A stretch of 64,000 nucleotides of DNA from the NCBI GenBank assembly GCA_030765045.1, contig CM060962.1, positions 161,392,472 to 161,456,471 of the forward strand. The letters are read 5' to 3'. Below, in pieces: positions 47,866 to 57,757 of the stretch; the stretch's first letter is position 1, and each line of letters begins with the position of its first letter. This stretch comes from Tenodera sinensis (Eukaryota; Arthropoda; Insecta; Mantodea; Mantidae). A model generated the notes under the pieces. That model was not told the DNA's origin and searched no databases. It worked only from the letters and a program-made list of their open reading frames with translations. The position numbers and the translations under genes were made by a program.

Positions 47866-49602
47866 AAATGGAACATGTATGTTTATTCTAGCAAAATGAA
47901 AACTAGAGCCACAATTAATGGTAACACACTTGGTTTCATACTTCTAAACTTAAACATTCTGAAATATGTGACTTTTAGTGGATGGCAATGGCATCACAGT
48001 TCCTGACACAACACATGTAGTACTGTGATCAGAGAGGGGTTGTTTGACTTGCCTGCAGCCTGCTGTAAACAAACCAATACCAACTTGGCATGTTCTAGCT
48101 TCAGTGTACTAGTGTCTCCTGATCTGGTCTGCTGCACTGCTGTCATTATGTAATACAATACATTTCGGATATTCCTTTCCATATTGACACATTGTTTTCA
48201 CGTAGCTTGTCACATTTGCCATCATCTAGTCAATATGCCGGCCTTCAGTAATGAAGAAACACTAGATGTTATTTTAACTTATGCTGCAATGCAACCACAG
48301 CTGTGACATTATACACTGAATGCTACCCAGATCGACGGTGTCCTTCACCTCATACCATTGACAACATCTGCAAGAAACTCACGGAAACAGGAAGCTGGGC
48401 TCCCACAAAGCAACAACATACAAAGACAGTGACTGACAATGGAAACAAAATCGCTGCTCTGGCTGCTGTCGTGCACAATCCTGAGGTGAGTGCACGAAAG
48501 ATTGCACTGGGCTCTGGAATAAGCCATAGTAGTGTGAGTAGAATTTTGCATAGGCATAGGTTCCATCTCTTCCACATCTCATTGCACCAAGAACTGTACA
48601 GGAATGACTCTGAATCCTGCACTGTATCCTGTCATTTTGCACTTCAGCAGTTGTAGGGTAATCCAGTATTCCTAAGTAATATGTTGTTTACGGACAAAGC
48701 TTCACTTACAAATCATGGTCATGTGAATCTGCAGAACATGAACTACTGGTCTGTGCAAAATCCCTACTGAATTTGCCAAGTTACTCATCAATGACAGTGA
48801 AGTGTCAATGATGGTGTGGTATCATTGGTAACCATATTTTAGGTTCCTATTTTTATCAGGGAACATTAAACAGACAGTGATATGCATCATTTCACCAACA
48901 CACTCTACCCCTCCTCATGGAGAGGAGTGAGTGAGTGAGTGAGTGAGTGAGTGAGTGAGTGAGTGAGTGAGTGAGTGAGTGAGTGAGTGAGTGAGTGAGT
49001 GGTGTTTAAGGGCCCGTCGACAGCTAGGTCATTTGGACCCCTCATGGAGAGGATGTGAGCTTAGAAACACATCCATGTGGTTCCAGCATGATGGATGTCC
49101 CGCACACTATGCACATGTTTCCAGAGACGTTGTGGATGCAAAGTTTCCGAATAGGTGGTTAGGATGGGGAGGTCTGTGAGATGGCCAGCTCAGTCCCCCG
49201 ATGTGATGCCATTAGACTTCTTTCTCTGGGATGTAGTTAAAGATAGTGTGTATCAAGAACCCCCAACGACAGTAGAGGATATGCAACATCGTATTATTGT
49301 GGCATGTGCGGCAATATCTGTAGAAGCACTATAATCTGTGCAACATTCTCTTGTTGCCTGTCTCAAAAAGTGCACTGATGCAAATGGAGGGCACTTCATC
49401 TGTTGAAGTGACAGTTTCATTGGACAAGATGCTACTGGGCATTTGTGGGTGCCTTTTCCATGCTAGATGTAATGCACAACAATGAAGTTTCTGTGGGCTA
49501 AAGGCCACTGGTAAATGTGTTCAGAAAAGTGAAATCAAGTGTGTTACCACTAACTGTAGCTCTAGGTTTCACTTTGCTAGAATAAACATACATGTTCTAT
49601 TT
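47866..49602 (+). mobile_element. Mariner-like element M2 with ~84-bp inverted ends
   Basis: The left end (47866-47949, starting AAATGGAACATGTATGTTTA) and right end (49521-49602) are inverted copies about 84 bases long with around ten differences. Between them a decayed transposase reads TLYTECYPDRRCPSPHTI, RKIALGSGISHSSVSRILHRHRF (helix-turn-helix), LFTDKASLTNHG (consensus TDEA), WFQHDGCPAHYAHVSRDVV and SPDVMPLDFFLWD. The second and third Asp are about 41 residues apart after allowing for one small frame break, which fits the DD41D group. A mini-SINE interrupts it at 48927-49039. The E-to-K-like change and the stops make it inactive. Confidence 0.82.
48927..49039 (-). mobile_element. Mini-SINE copy with long (GAGT)n/(ACTC)n tail
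   Basis: A (GAGT)n run of about 75 bases followed by GTTTAAGGGCCCGTCGACAG and AGGTCATTTGGA. A perfect 14-bp duplication CCTCATGGAGAGGA (48913-48926, 49040-49053) proves that array and core were inserted together, so the array is the tail of a retroposon read on the minus strand. Confidence 0.88.
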
Positions 49603-50468
49603 AAAAAAATCTGATGTGTTGCACTCACATGACTTCCTCTACTCTTGTACTAACCATTCTAACAAACTCTTATTCCTATATATCCATGTTAGTTAAGAAA
49701 AACATTCGTAAAACTTATCTTATTGCTTATTTTCTTGTAGGTGCAAGGGAGATATTAGAATACAGCAGGCTTTGTGCGACAGTCAAATCTTTTTGACCTG
49801 AGATTCCGTTCCCCTTGCATGATTAACATATAAAAAAATTAACAACGTTGTTGCATTTCGCTAAAGTTCTAAGTTTTCTGAAACTCACACACATAACAAG
49901 GAATATCTCCGAAATGGTTCACCCTACAAGAAATGTTATTGAGACATAAATTGTGTATTTTAGCAAGATCTACAAATTTTGTACAGCAAGATTTTGTCTA
50001 TCTCTAACGGTTTACCAGTTATGCAAAATTCGTCCAGAGTACATACGACTACATGAGCTATTGCCAGAAAATTCAAGATATACATTTCATTTGTCATAAA
50101 AATATCTCAAACATATGACATTTTAATCAAAATCGTTAGCCATTTTCAAGAAAATCAAAATTTTTGAAAAATTTTCCATGTAAAGGGTAGTTTAGGGTAG
50201 AGCTATTTTCTTCAAAATCTTCGTGTCGCATCCTTTAATGACAAACTTAAATACCAAGTTTGGTTTTTAACCAACTTTTCGTTTTTGAGTTATGCTGTCC
50301 ACAGACTGACAGACTGACAGATTGACACACAGACACACACACGGACCTTTTTCTACAAATGCTTTTTTTTGGATTCAGGGAGTCTCAAAACATATTTCCG
50401 GTGAAATCTCGACATCGAATTTTGGGTGGAATACAATACTTTCCCTACTTACCAGTAGAGAAAGTAAA
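49603..50468 (+). repeat. Repeat R, copy R2
   Basis: The best delimited uninterrupted copy. It starts at TCTGATGTGTTGCACTCACA and ends at CCAGTAGAGAAAGTAAAA, both also seen in R1. It contains a (GACA/CACA)-rich segment near 50305-50345. No conserved coding frame and no terminal inverted repeats; class unknown. Confidence 0.85.
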
Positions 50469-50645
50469 ACTGCAACTTTGTGTTGGTTTGTTTACTTTTA
50501 TGGATTGTGCATACCTTCCCGTTGTGTGAGCCCCTGATATAGGTACATTCCTGGCCAATTGAATTTTTCATTTTATTTAATTTTGGAGATCTTTGTGGTC
50601 GCAGATTTAGGTGGGACACCTGCATATGCACTGTAGGTGTAATAC
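50469..50645 (-). repeat. Repeat S, copy S2 (right arm of an inverted pair)
   Basis: Reverse complement of S1 (47695-47865). The outer ends read alike: CAGGTGTCCCACCTAAATCT here, CAGGCTGTCCAACCTAACTC at S1. Both could translate as YIRGSHNGKVCTIHKSKQ-type peptide, but whether that matters is unknown. Confidence 0.8.
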
Positions 50646-50766
50646 TGATAGTAGGGACACAATTTTATGGTGAATAAAAACTGCAAATATCAGTTTAAAA
50701 AGAAGGCTCAAAATAGGATAAAAGTGGTGAAATAAAATATCAAATGTTACTGCTATAATTTACATT

Positions 50767-51090
50767 TCAAATGTTATATGTAGCACATTCATTGAAATAA
50801 CAAGTAAGCATGGTTTCTAAGCTCCCTGCTGTAATATTGGTTCTTTTATCTGACAAAATATTGTATACTGAAAAAGCTCCTTCACAATCACCATTAAAAA
50901 TTGAAACATAGGTACATAGACTGTGGTTCTCAGCATACCATTCCACATTGGGCATGAAAGACTGCTTAATTTTGCTTATATTTGCCTCTATCAAGCTTGA
51001 GGTTCCTTTACATGCCATAAATCTATGACACAGTACCATTGGCTTTATTTCCCTTCTGAAGGAAGCCATGCCAAGAATTTTATGCCCGTA
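50767..51090 (-). pseudogene. hAT-like transposase C-terminal remnant
   Basis: A 110-codon frame ends SIFNGDCEGAFSVYNILSDKRTNITAGSLETMLTCYFN, resembling the C-terminal hAT motif (E..FS…LSD+R..L....E.L). Upstream it is broken by a tRNA-like SINE piece at 51092-51182. The frame at 51210-51497 may be more of the same gene, but I could not confirm it. No ends were found. Confidence 0.5.
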
Positions 51091-51091
51091 A

Positions 51092-51182
51092 AAATTCATT
51101 GCCCTCTGCCGGGTTTGAACCTGTGACCTAGGGAACCAAGCTTGTTACCCCTAGACCACAGAGCAAGATGTTTGTTGCCATG
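51092..51182 (-). mobile_element. tRNA-derived SINE head, family Z
   Basis: The minus strand reads GCTCTGTGGTCTAGGGGTAA with B-box GGTTCAAACC and a 3' half that can pair as an acceptor stem (GCTCTG/CAGAGGGC). Body and tail are short or unclear. Confidence 0.55.
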
Positions 51183-51463
51183 GAAACTGTTTCAGGTGCA
51201 TTTGTGCACTTAGCTGTCAGAATGGACTTGTTTTAATGTAACTGTACATTTACGCACTTTGGCTCTACAATGCATCAATACATGAAACAAACTCAGTGTT
51301 AAACTCCCGCCATTTTTGGCATTAAACTCGTGCTCCCTGCTGTCTATTGCAGCCTTCTGTAAAATACAAAACTTATAGTTTGAGTCTAAGCTATGTGTCT
51401 GTGTGGAGTGCAAAAAAAACCAAGAGAGCGCAGGGGGTGTTTTCTCTGGCACTTTGCTCCAGT

Positions 51464-51949
51464 TTTTCGTTGTTATCGTCCTCCAACGTAGTGTCATATC
51501 AGACAGTGAATGAAGGAAATGGATGAAATGATGCTCAAAGGAGCCTGAGGTCCATAGAGCTTTAAGTTACCAGACGTTCACCTTCTCAGGATAAGGGAGA
51601 ACCTCGGAAAATACCTTATCCGGATAACTTACTCTATTAATGACTTGAAGCTTTCCCGGCGTTGATTATTGATGATAGTTTCTCGGGCTAACAGCCAGGT
51701 CAGATTAGGGTAACTACCCAAGCTTTCAGCGACTAACTCTGCCGCCATCCTCAGGGGAACTGAATCTAGGCTACTGATGTTGCGATATTTATGGCGGCAG
51801 AGTTAGTCGCTGAAAGCTTGGGTAGTTACCCTAATCTGACCTGGCTGTTAGCCCGAGAAACTATCATCAACTTACTCTATGCAAGATTCGAACTCATGAC
51901 CTCTTACATAAGAGACAGACACGCTATCACCACGCCACAGAGGCGGGTG
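51464..51949 (-). mobile_element. tRNA-derived SINE, family G, copy G2, with an insertion
   Basis: The minus strand reads GCCTCTGTGGCGTGGTGATA, B-box GAGTTCGAATCTT, then blocks TTATCCTGAGAAGG, AAGCTCTATGGACC and GTTGGAGGACGATAACAACG with an A tail. A perfect 12-bp duplication CTTTGCTCCAGT (51452-51463, 51950-51961) flanks it. Without the 231-bp hairpin insertion it is about 243 bp. It defines the 5' and 3' ends of family G. Confidence 0.92.
51638..51868. mobile_element. Foldback element with perfect 78-bp inverted arms
   Basis: Arms at 51671-51748 and 51791-51868 are exact inverted copies over 78 bases, with a 42-base spacer between. A further 33 bases precede the left arm. A perfect 12-bp duplication AACTTACTCTAT (51626-51637, 51869-51880) flanks the 231-bp unit inside SINE G2. 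There is no coding capacity. Identical arms suggest a recent origin. Confidence 0.93.
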
Positions 51950-51961
51950 CTTTGCTCCAGT

Positions 51962-52644
51962 GGTGGTGCTGTAGCATGGAAGATACAGAGTTATCGAGAA
52001 GTTGCTCTGCAGTCTTGAGAAACCAAAATTCCCCTAGAGATGGGAATTCTGGTGGCAGCACTGGCTGGCACGAGCCAATGATTATAACATTCCATGAAAT
52101 AAAGTATATGATAGACTCATATATGTAATTCATCAAAGGTAATGTAGATAAACAGGATACCAAGTTATCTTGAGCAGTAGGCACCGGCATGGTGAGGAGG
52201 CACTTGTTGATAACTCCTTATATTATTTTATGCATTCATTGAATGCTCATGTATGCCACTGGTTATCTGTCAACCTACCTTCCCTGCCATTCTCATATAC
52301 CTTTCCTGCTTATTGTAAACATTGTTGCATTTCTTCCAACCAAATGGAGCTTGAACCCTTGACCTTGACCTTGCATCTGGGTATGTTGCAAAATGTGAAA
52401 CAGATCTTATTTTATTCCTGAAATTAATCTTTTAACGTCAGTTTCACAGAAACACCATAATGAAATATTAATTTAATGTTAAACTGTAAATAAACATTCA
52501 TTTTGCATGTAAATATCGCAATAAATTATTAATTTCATGGTAAATCTTAAATACTCATTTCGCGAGTTACATTAAAATTTGTGTTTAATCACGAGAGTAA
52601 ATGTTGGTAACTATGCAGAAAAATGCAACAGAATTGATTCTGAA
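51962..52644. other. Intronic sequence, nothing recognised
   Basis: No gene or repeat family was seen between SINE G2 and LINE fragment B5. Confidence 0.4.
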
Positions 52645-52659
52645 ACCTTTTTATTGTGT

Positions 52660-52923
52660 TTTGTTGTTGTTAGCTAATGCTGGATTTCTGACAATGAAGT
52701 CATCAATCCTCTTGCTCTCCAATATTTTTCACTGATGGATAGGGCGCTAGAAGTGGCCAGGCATATTTGAAGGTGGTCTTGGTCCATTTCCTCTTGCAGA
52801 TCACATAGAGGACAGAGTGGTGAAGAATATATCCCAATTCTGTTTAAATGTTTTGCCAGACAATTATGTCCTGTAATCAACCTGAAGGTTGCAACTGCTG
52901 TTTTTCGAGGCTACTCAGGAACT
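52660..52923 (-). mobile_element. Family B LINE 3' fragment (B5)
   Basis: It contains the last ~80 codons of the family B protein (…GHNCLAKHLNRIGIYSSPLCPLCD to SLSEIQH-stop) and the AAC tail on the minus strand. A perfect 15-bp duplication ACCTTTTTATTGTGT at 52645-52659 and 52924-52938 flanks it. Confidence 0.94.
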
Positions 52924-52938
52924 ACCTTTTTATTGTGT

Positions 52939-53395
52939 ATTAACATATTTCGTGTCATCGCAATCCACCAAAAAATTGTGTCCCTACTGATAGCTCTTTG
53001 AAAATTTTCTTACTATTTAACAGTACTGGTGCTTGTATAATTATTTTTATAATCTTTTTTTCTTAAGTTTCAACAGCTGCATGCTATTATGTCACAAGAA
53101 AGCAACAAATGGGCAAATCCTAAGTACATTGCCTTTAGGGCTTCCAAGGGCAGTATTTTGTAATAATTTGAAAGGTATAACATAAACTGCTTATTTTTTT
53201 ACTTAAATTGTTTGTATGAGCCTCCCAAATTAGATTTGCTATCCACACCCTTAAAAATGTGAATTGCGCTTCAGCAATTTGTGTATTGTTAAAGAAGATT
53301 TGCATGGGATCTTACATACCTTGATGAAATTCATACATACCATTTTTTCAACATTACGCTTGAGCTTATCACTCAGTAGTCAATTTTCTATTTGT
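52939..53395. other. Intronic sequence, nothing recognised
   Basis: No conserved coding or repeat signal, apart from AAAATTGTGTCCCTACTGAT near 52975, which recurs inverted near 50655. Confidence 0.4.
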
Positions 53396-54800
53396 TTTAA
53401 TACCTTGCTGGTTGTTTCCTATAATTTGTTTTTTTGGAGTCACTAATTATGATATTTGTGTCATCAGCAAATAAAACATTCTTTGCTTGTATTATGCCTG
53501 AAAGCAGGAAATTTATATAAATAAGAAAAAGTAGTGCTCCTAAGGTTGACCCTTGTGGGACTCCATGTTTTATGATGGTATTACTGTACTTCATTGAACT
53601 GATTTTGGCAGATTGCTTTCGGTTACTCAAATATGATGTAAACCACCTTTCAGCTAGACCTAACACTCCACACTTGTTTCTCTGTCTTCTAGTGCTCAAG
53701 TATTGACTCTGTAAATGAGTGTATAGCATTACTGTTTTTTCCTTTACAAAAACCAAACTGATACTTAGAACATTGCATGCCTCCAGGAATGACATTAGTC
53801 TATTGTACATTACTCTTTCAAGCATCTTTGCAAGCACAGATACGAGGGATAGTGGATAATCTTTAATACAATTTTTTTCTCCCTTTTGAAAATCAGGTGA
53901 ACCTTTGCTGATTTTAGGATTTCTGGAAATAGCCTCATGGTAAGTGAAGAATTTGAGAGGCCTACCAGAGCGGTAATAGGTAGTAGGTGGTATAGTAGGC
54001 ACAGCTTATTGAGATACCCAAAAAAACAACCTTGACATTTTTCCCCCATTATGGTGCAGTCTGGTTATATTTGGTGATATTCCATCCGTTGGGTTGCATT
54101 AGTGCCTCCAACTGTTCGTAACATATAGCCATGGTAAAGCTATGGCTATATATGGTGTAATTGCGTCTGCTATGTTGGTACAGAAGCCCTTGTTTATGAA
54201 CGTGTTGCAGAAAGGTCAACCAATAGATTTTAGAACAAGATTCTGTTTAGATGCCGTATTAATTAATTAATCAATCTGTAGATGCACTGCTCATGTTTGT
54301 GTGGCTTGTCTTGAATTCTTTTAGAGCAATATATGCAGTTATAGGTACTATTGTTATTTTTGTGTTCGCAACACAGTAATGCATTAAATATACATTACGA
54401 TATTTAATGCTTGGAAGTGATTTTATCCAAAAGTGTTATTGCAGAACAAGATTTGCTGAAGGTTAATACGTTCTTTGTCATGTGGTAACGATGTTCAAGC
54501 ATTATTATCGTTTGAAAGTATGTTACTTTAGCCCGGTGATATTTGTGGTTAGAAATGCCTTTATTATGCACATTGGCAGGACTGCTTTTTGGAATTCTTT
54601 CGTCAGCTGTTTAGTGTAATGTTGGCCATTTTGAACTCTCGGGAACTGCCGATAAACTGTGTCTACTATAGTAGGCGGGAAGCCGATTTTTTTTACAATA
54701 ATGTCTGGTACATCATCAGTTCTGCTGGAATATTTGTTTTTTAAGCCTTTAATTAGAGGGCTAATTTCCCCTGATGTTACCAGAGTTAAAAATTTCATTT
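53396..54800 (-). pseudogene. Jockey/CR1-type LINE reverse transcriptase remnant (C2)
   Basis: On the minus strand: LIKGLKNKYSSRTDDVPDIIVKKI (54790-54700, RT start), then a damaged stretch, LFPEILKSAKVHLIFKREKK, KDYPLSLVSVLAKMLERVMYNRLMSFLEA, GVPQGSTLGALLFLIYINFLL and NVLFADDTNIIISDSKK (to 53396). The GVPQGS and FADD motifs are intact, but frames change at least three times and the C-terminal part is missing. The stretch 54060-54500 inside it fits no RT block and may hold a further insertion; it has a hairpin near 54125-54150 (ATAGCCATGG/CTATGGCTAT). Confidence 0.8.
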
Positions 54801-55663
54801 TGCCATTTAGTGTTTGAGGGAGAGATAGGAGGAGGAGGAGGAGGAGGAGGAGGAGCAGGAGCAGCTGCTATCGAGCCTTCAGCAACTTTACTGAAGTATT
54901 CATTGAATATACTGGGTGGAAGTGAAATAATCCGCCAGACTGAAGGAGGTGAGAGAGTGCATGTGAACTAACAAAAAATTCCAATAATTTTTTTAAATTA
55001 AATGCACCGTTAATTAGGTAATCGCATTTGAAGGTGAGAGAATGTGGCAACGTGGTGCAACCTGTTGAGTGGGTAACCAGCTTCTATCGACAGATCAATG
55101 AACTTTTCTAATGCTCTATAAAAATCATTTAAGTAATGTTTACCATGTATTGAATTCTGATGTTTTGTGGCAGTGTGAAAGACAGCAGAAAATTAAGTGA
55201 AAAAGTAAGGTTATGGCTGATTGTGCCATATGAAAACATTGCCTCAAATCTTACATTGTGCATAATTACAAATATTTCATTCAGTACGTTTAAAGGTTTG
55301 AATATCTGGCCTGTTCTATTTGAGGGGCTTATGCCATGATGAGATAACGGCCTCACATGGAATTGGTTTCTTCTTTTAAACGCTGTGCAAAATTGTTTGC
55401 TAACTTCTGACAGTAATTGCAGTATTACATCCATTAGGGAATCACAATAAAAGGGAATACCAATTATGGTAGAAACATTAAAAAAGAAACTTTAAATATG
55501 CTCTAATCAGCCAGAAATGCATAAATTCACTTGAAATGAAACGAATACATGCTAAGCCCATGTCTACTTACTGCGCATGTACGCTGAGGAAAAGTGTGTT
55601 ACCTTATTCACTTTATTTACCCAATGGTACAGACCTAACACAATATTCATGTTTATAATAAAT
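54801..55663 (-). other. Degraded sequence upstream of LINE C2, with a (GGA)n run
   Basis: A GGA microsatellite lies at about 54828-54855. On the minus strand near 54900-54960 the text SGGLFHFHPVYS recurs on the plus strand at 62665-62700 as SDGLFYFHPVYL, so a shared repeat block is present. No clear endonuclease domain could be read. Confidence 0.4.
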
Positions 55664-55677
55664 AGTAAAGTAGTTTG

Positions 55678-55825
55678 AGAGGTACAACTGGAACTTAAAA
55701 ATTCAATGCCACAGCTGGGATTTGAACCACAGAGGTAGTTCCAGTTCTACCTCTCAAACATTGCCCGCACACGGCTTGTGTGTTAAAAACACCAACAGTA
55801 AGTTTGTTGGCGTAAATAAATAATA
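55678..55825 (+). mobile_element. P-family SINE, copy P3 (148 bp)
   Basis: An inverted module (GAGAGGTACAACTGGAAC to GGGATTTGAACCACAGAG) meets a short sense piece (GTTCCAGTTCTACCTCTC) and then the tail module ending GCGTAAATAAATAAT. A perfect 14-bp duplication AGTAAAGTAGTTTG at 55664-55677 and 55826-55839 gives both ends exactly. Confidence 0.93.
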
Positions 55826-55839
55826 AGTAAAGTAGTTTG

Positions 55840-56342
55840 TTTCTAACACTTACACATGTGGTGAACACATGCAGTTTCAATATCGTCTGTAAGATGTATG
55901 TATGAAGCATTCGTGCCGAAGCTAGCAGCTAATGCCTGGAGGTTAGGTTATACCTACATTGGATATTTAGGTTCCCAATATACATTGAACGTTCCAAAGG
56001 TTATGTCACTCTTGTGTGAAACACCCCTTGCATTAGTAATACAGTTATGCCATATTGAATTCAAGAATGTGATACTAGTAATTGCTAAATTTTTAGGAAA
56101 GCATAACTTATTATGTAAATTTACACTCCACTGCAACATGTTTAAACAAAATATATGTGCAATTGTTTATACATTTGGCTCGGTAAGTGTGCAATACTCT
56201 TTAATTTTTTATATACCCGAATTAAAATGGGACTAATGTGCTTTATGCAAGCACGCACCTACTTCTAAAAAAAGGAATTTGTAATACAAGCTGCACAAGT
56301 TTTTAGAAGCACTTTCACTTCCAACAAATAGTCCAATACGTT
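55840..56342. other. Intronic sequence, nothing recognised
   Basis: An open frame of 112 codons at 55898-56236 has no recognisable motif. I see no support for a gene. Confidence 0.4.
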
Positions 56343-56900
56343 TTAACACGAATCTGTTGTTGTTGTTGTTGTTGTTGTTGTTAGCCAATGCTGGATTTCT
56401 GACAATGAAGTCATTAATCTTCTTGCTCTCCAATATTTTTCACTGGTGGATGGGGTGTTAGAAATCGCTGGGCATATTTGAAGGTGGTCTCGATCCATTT
56501 CCTCTTCCAGATCACAGAAGACAGAGTGGTGAAGAATATATCCCAATTCTGTTTAAATGTTTTGCCAGACAATCATGTCCTGTAATCAACCTGAAGGTTG
56601 CAACTGCCGTTTTTCGAGGATACACAGGAATTACTGTTTGAATGTTTGGTAGTTCCCATCTTTTATTTTTTGATTTTTCATAATAATATCTTGCAATAAT
56701 TTTTTTGAATTCAGAGTTGACTAATCTTTTAGCTGCATAAAATGTTAGATAAACTATAGATTTCTGTACACTGCCGGTACCCTTTTTTGCAAGAAAATCA
56801 GCTTTCTCATTACCACTCAGTCCACAGTGAGCTGGTATCCATTGGAAGACTAGGTGTTTTTGAAGTGCTGTTATATGAGTAAGGATTTTCCAACATTCTT

Positions 56901-57261
56901 AATTATTATTTATTTATGCCAACAAACTTACTGTTGGTGTTTTTAAACACACAAGCTTGTGTGTTTAAAAACACCAACAGTAAGTTTGTTGGCATAAATA
57001 AATAATAATTACCATTTGAAGGTTATTTAATCCTGGGACATAAAGTACTTACAATAGTACGTCACCACTGGGGTAATTTGTCTCTGATGTGAGATTGCCT
57101 TTGTGGTTTACCAGGAGAAATACGAACTGGTTTGAGAATTTAATGCCATTCTGGCAGTTTGTCACAATAGCTCAGTGGTAGAGCAGCCGCCCGGTAAGCG
57201 GAAGGTCTGTGGTTCAAATCCCAGTTGTGGCATTGAATTTTTAAGTTCCAGTTCTACCTCT
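56901..57261 (-). mobile_element. P-family SINE, copy P4, inside B6
   Basis: At the left, two tail modules face each other as a near-perfect palindrome of about 45-base arms (centre AAGCTT near 56955). Then comes the ~150-bp spacer shared with P2, a tRNA unit with B-box GGTTCAAATCC, and the …CCAGTTCTACCTCT end. The flanking B6 text shows an imperfect duplication around CATTCT/CATTAT. Confidence 0.88.
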
Positions 57262-57356
57262 CATTATATAATTGTTTGGTTTTTTGATCACAACTTGGAA
57301 GTAATTGCTATAATTGCCACCCTGGAATCTGAGAGAGTAACTGCTTGATGAAAATG

Positions 57357-57412
57357 TTGTTGTTGTTGTTGTTAGCTAATGCTGGATTTCTGACAATGAA
57401 GTCATTAATCCT
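57357..57412 (-). mobile_element. Family B LINE 3' fragment (B7), only 56 bp
   Basis: It holds the AAC tail and roughly the last 11 codons of family B, on the minus strand inside B6. A perfect 12-bp duplication TTGATGAAAATG at 57345-57356 and 57413-57424 flanks it, proving a true insertion despite its size. Confidence 0.93.
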
Positions 57413-57757
57413 TTGATGAAAATGTGAAATTCTACACAAAAGATTTTGTACGGCCATTCGAATTGCTTCAATTTCTCCATCAAAGTTTGTAGTTCCATAA
57501 CTTGAAGATTTGTAATAGGAAAAGAGGTGACACGTGACTCCAGCCCCTGCTCCATCTCGGTTTGATATCAATGATCCATCAGTATAAATATGGAGCCATT
57601 CGTGTTCTGGAAATCTAATATGGATTGTCTCTAATGCCAATAATTTTAGAACACAAGTTGGAGTATCACTTTTCTTAACTTCTTCTGTCAGGTGTAAATA
57701 CTATGTCATGTCTAATGTTTGTGTCGGATTGACTTTAGATATGAAGTTTTCCTTTGA

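Noticed and set aside
55898..56236. A 112-codon plus-strand gene
   Set aside because: No motif, no splice or start context, and AT-rich composition like the surroundings.
57308..57640. A 110-codon gene with an Asn run
   Set aside because: Family B RNase H text interrupted by the B7 insertion and its tail.
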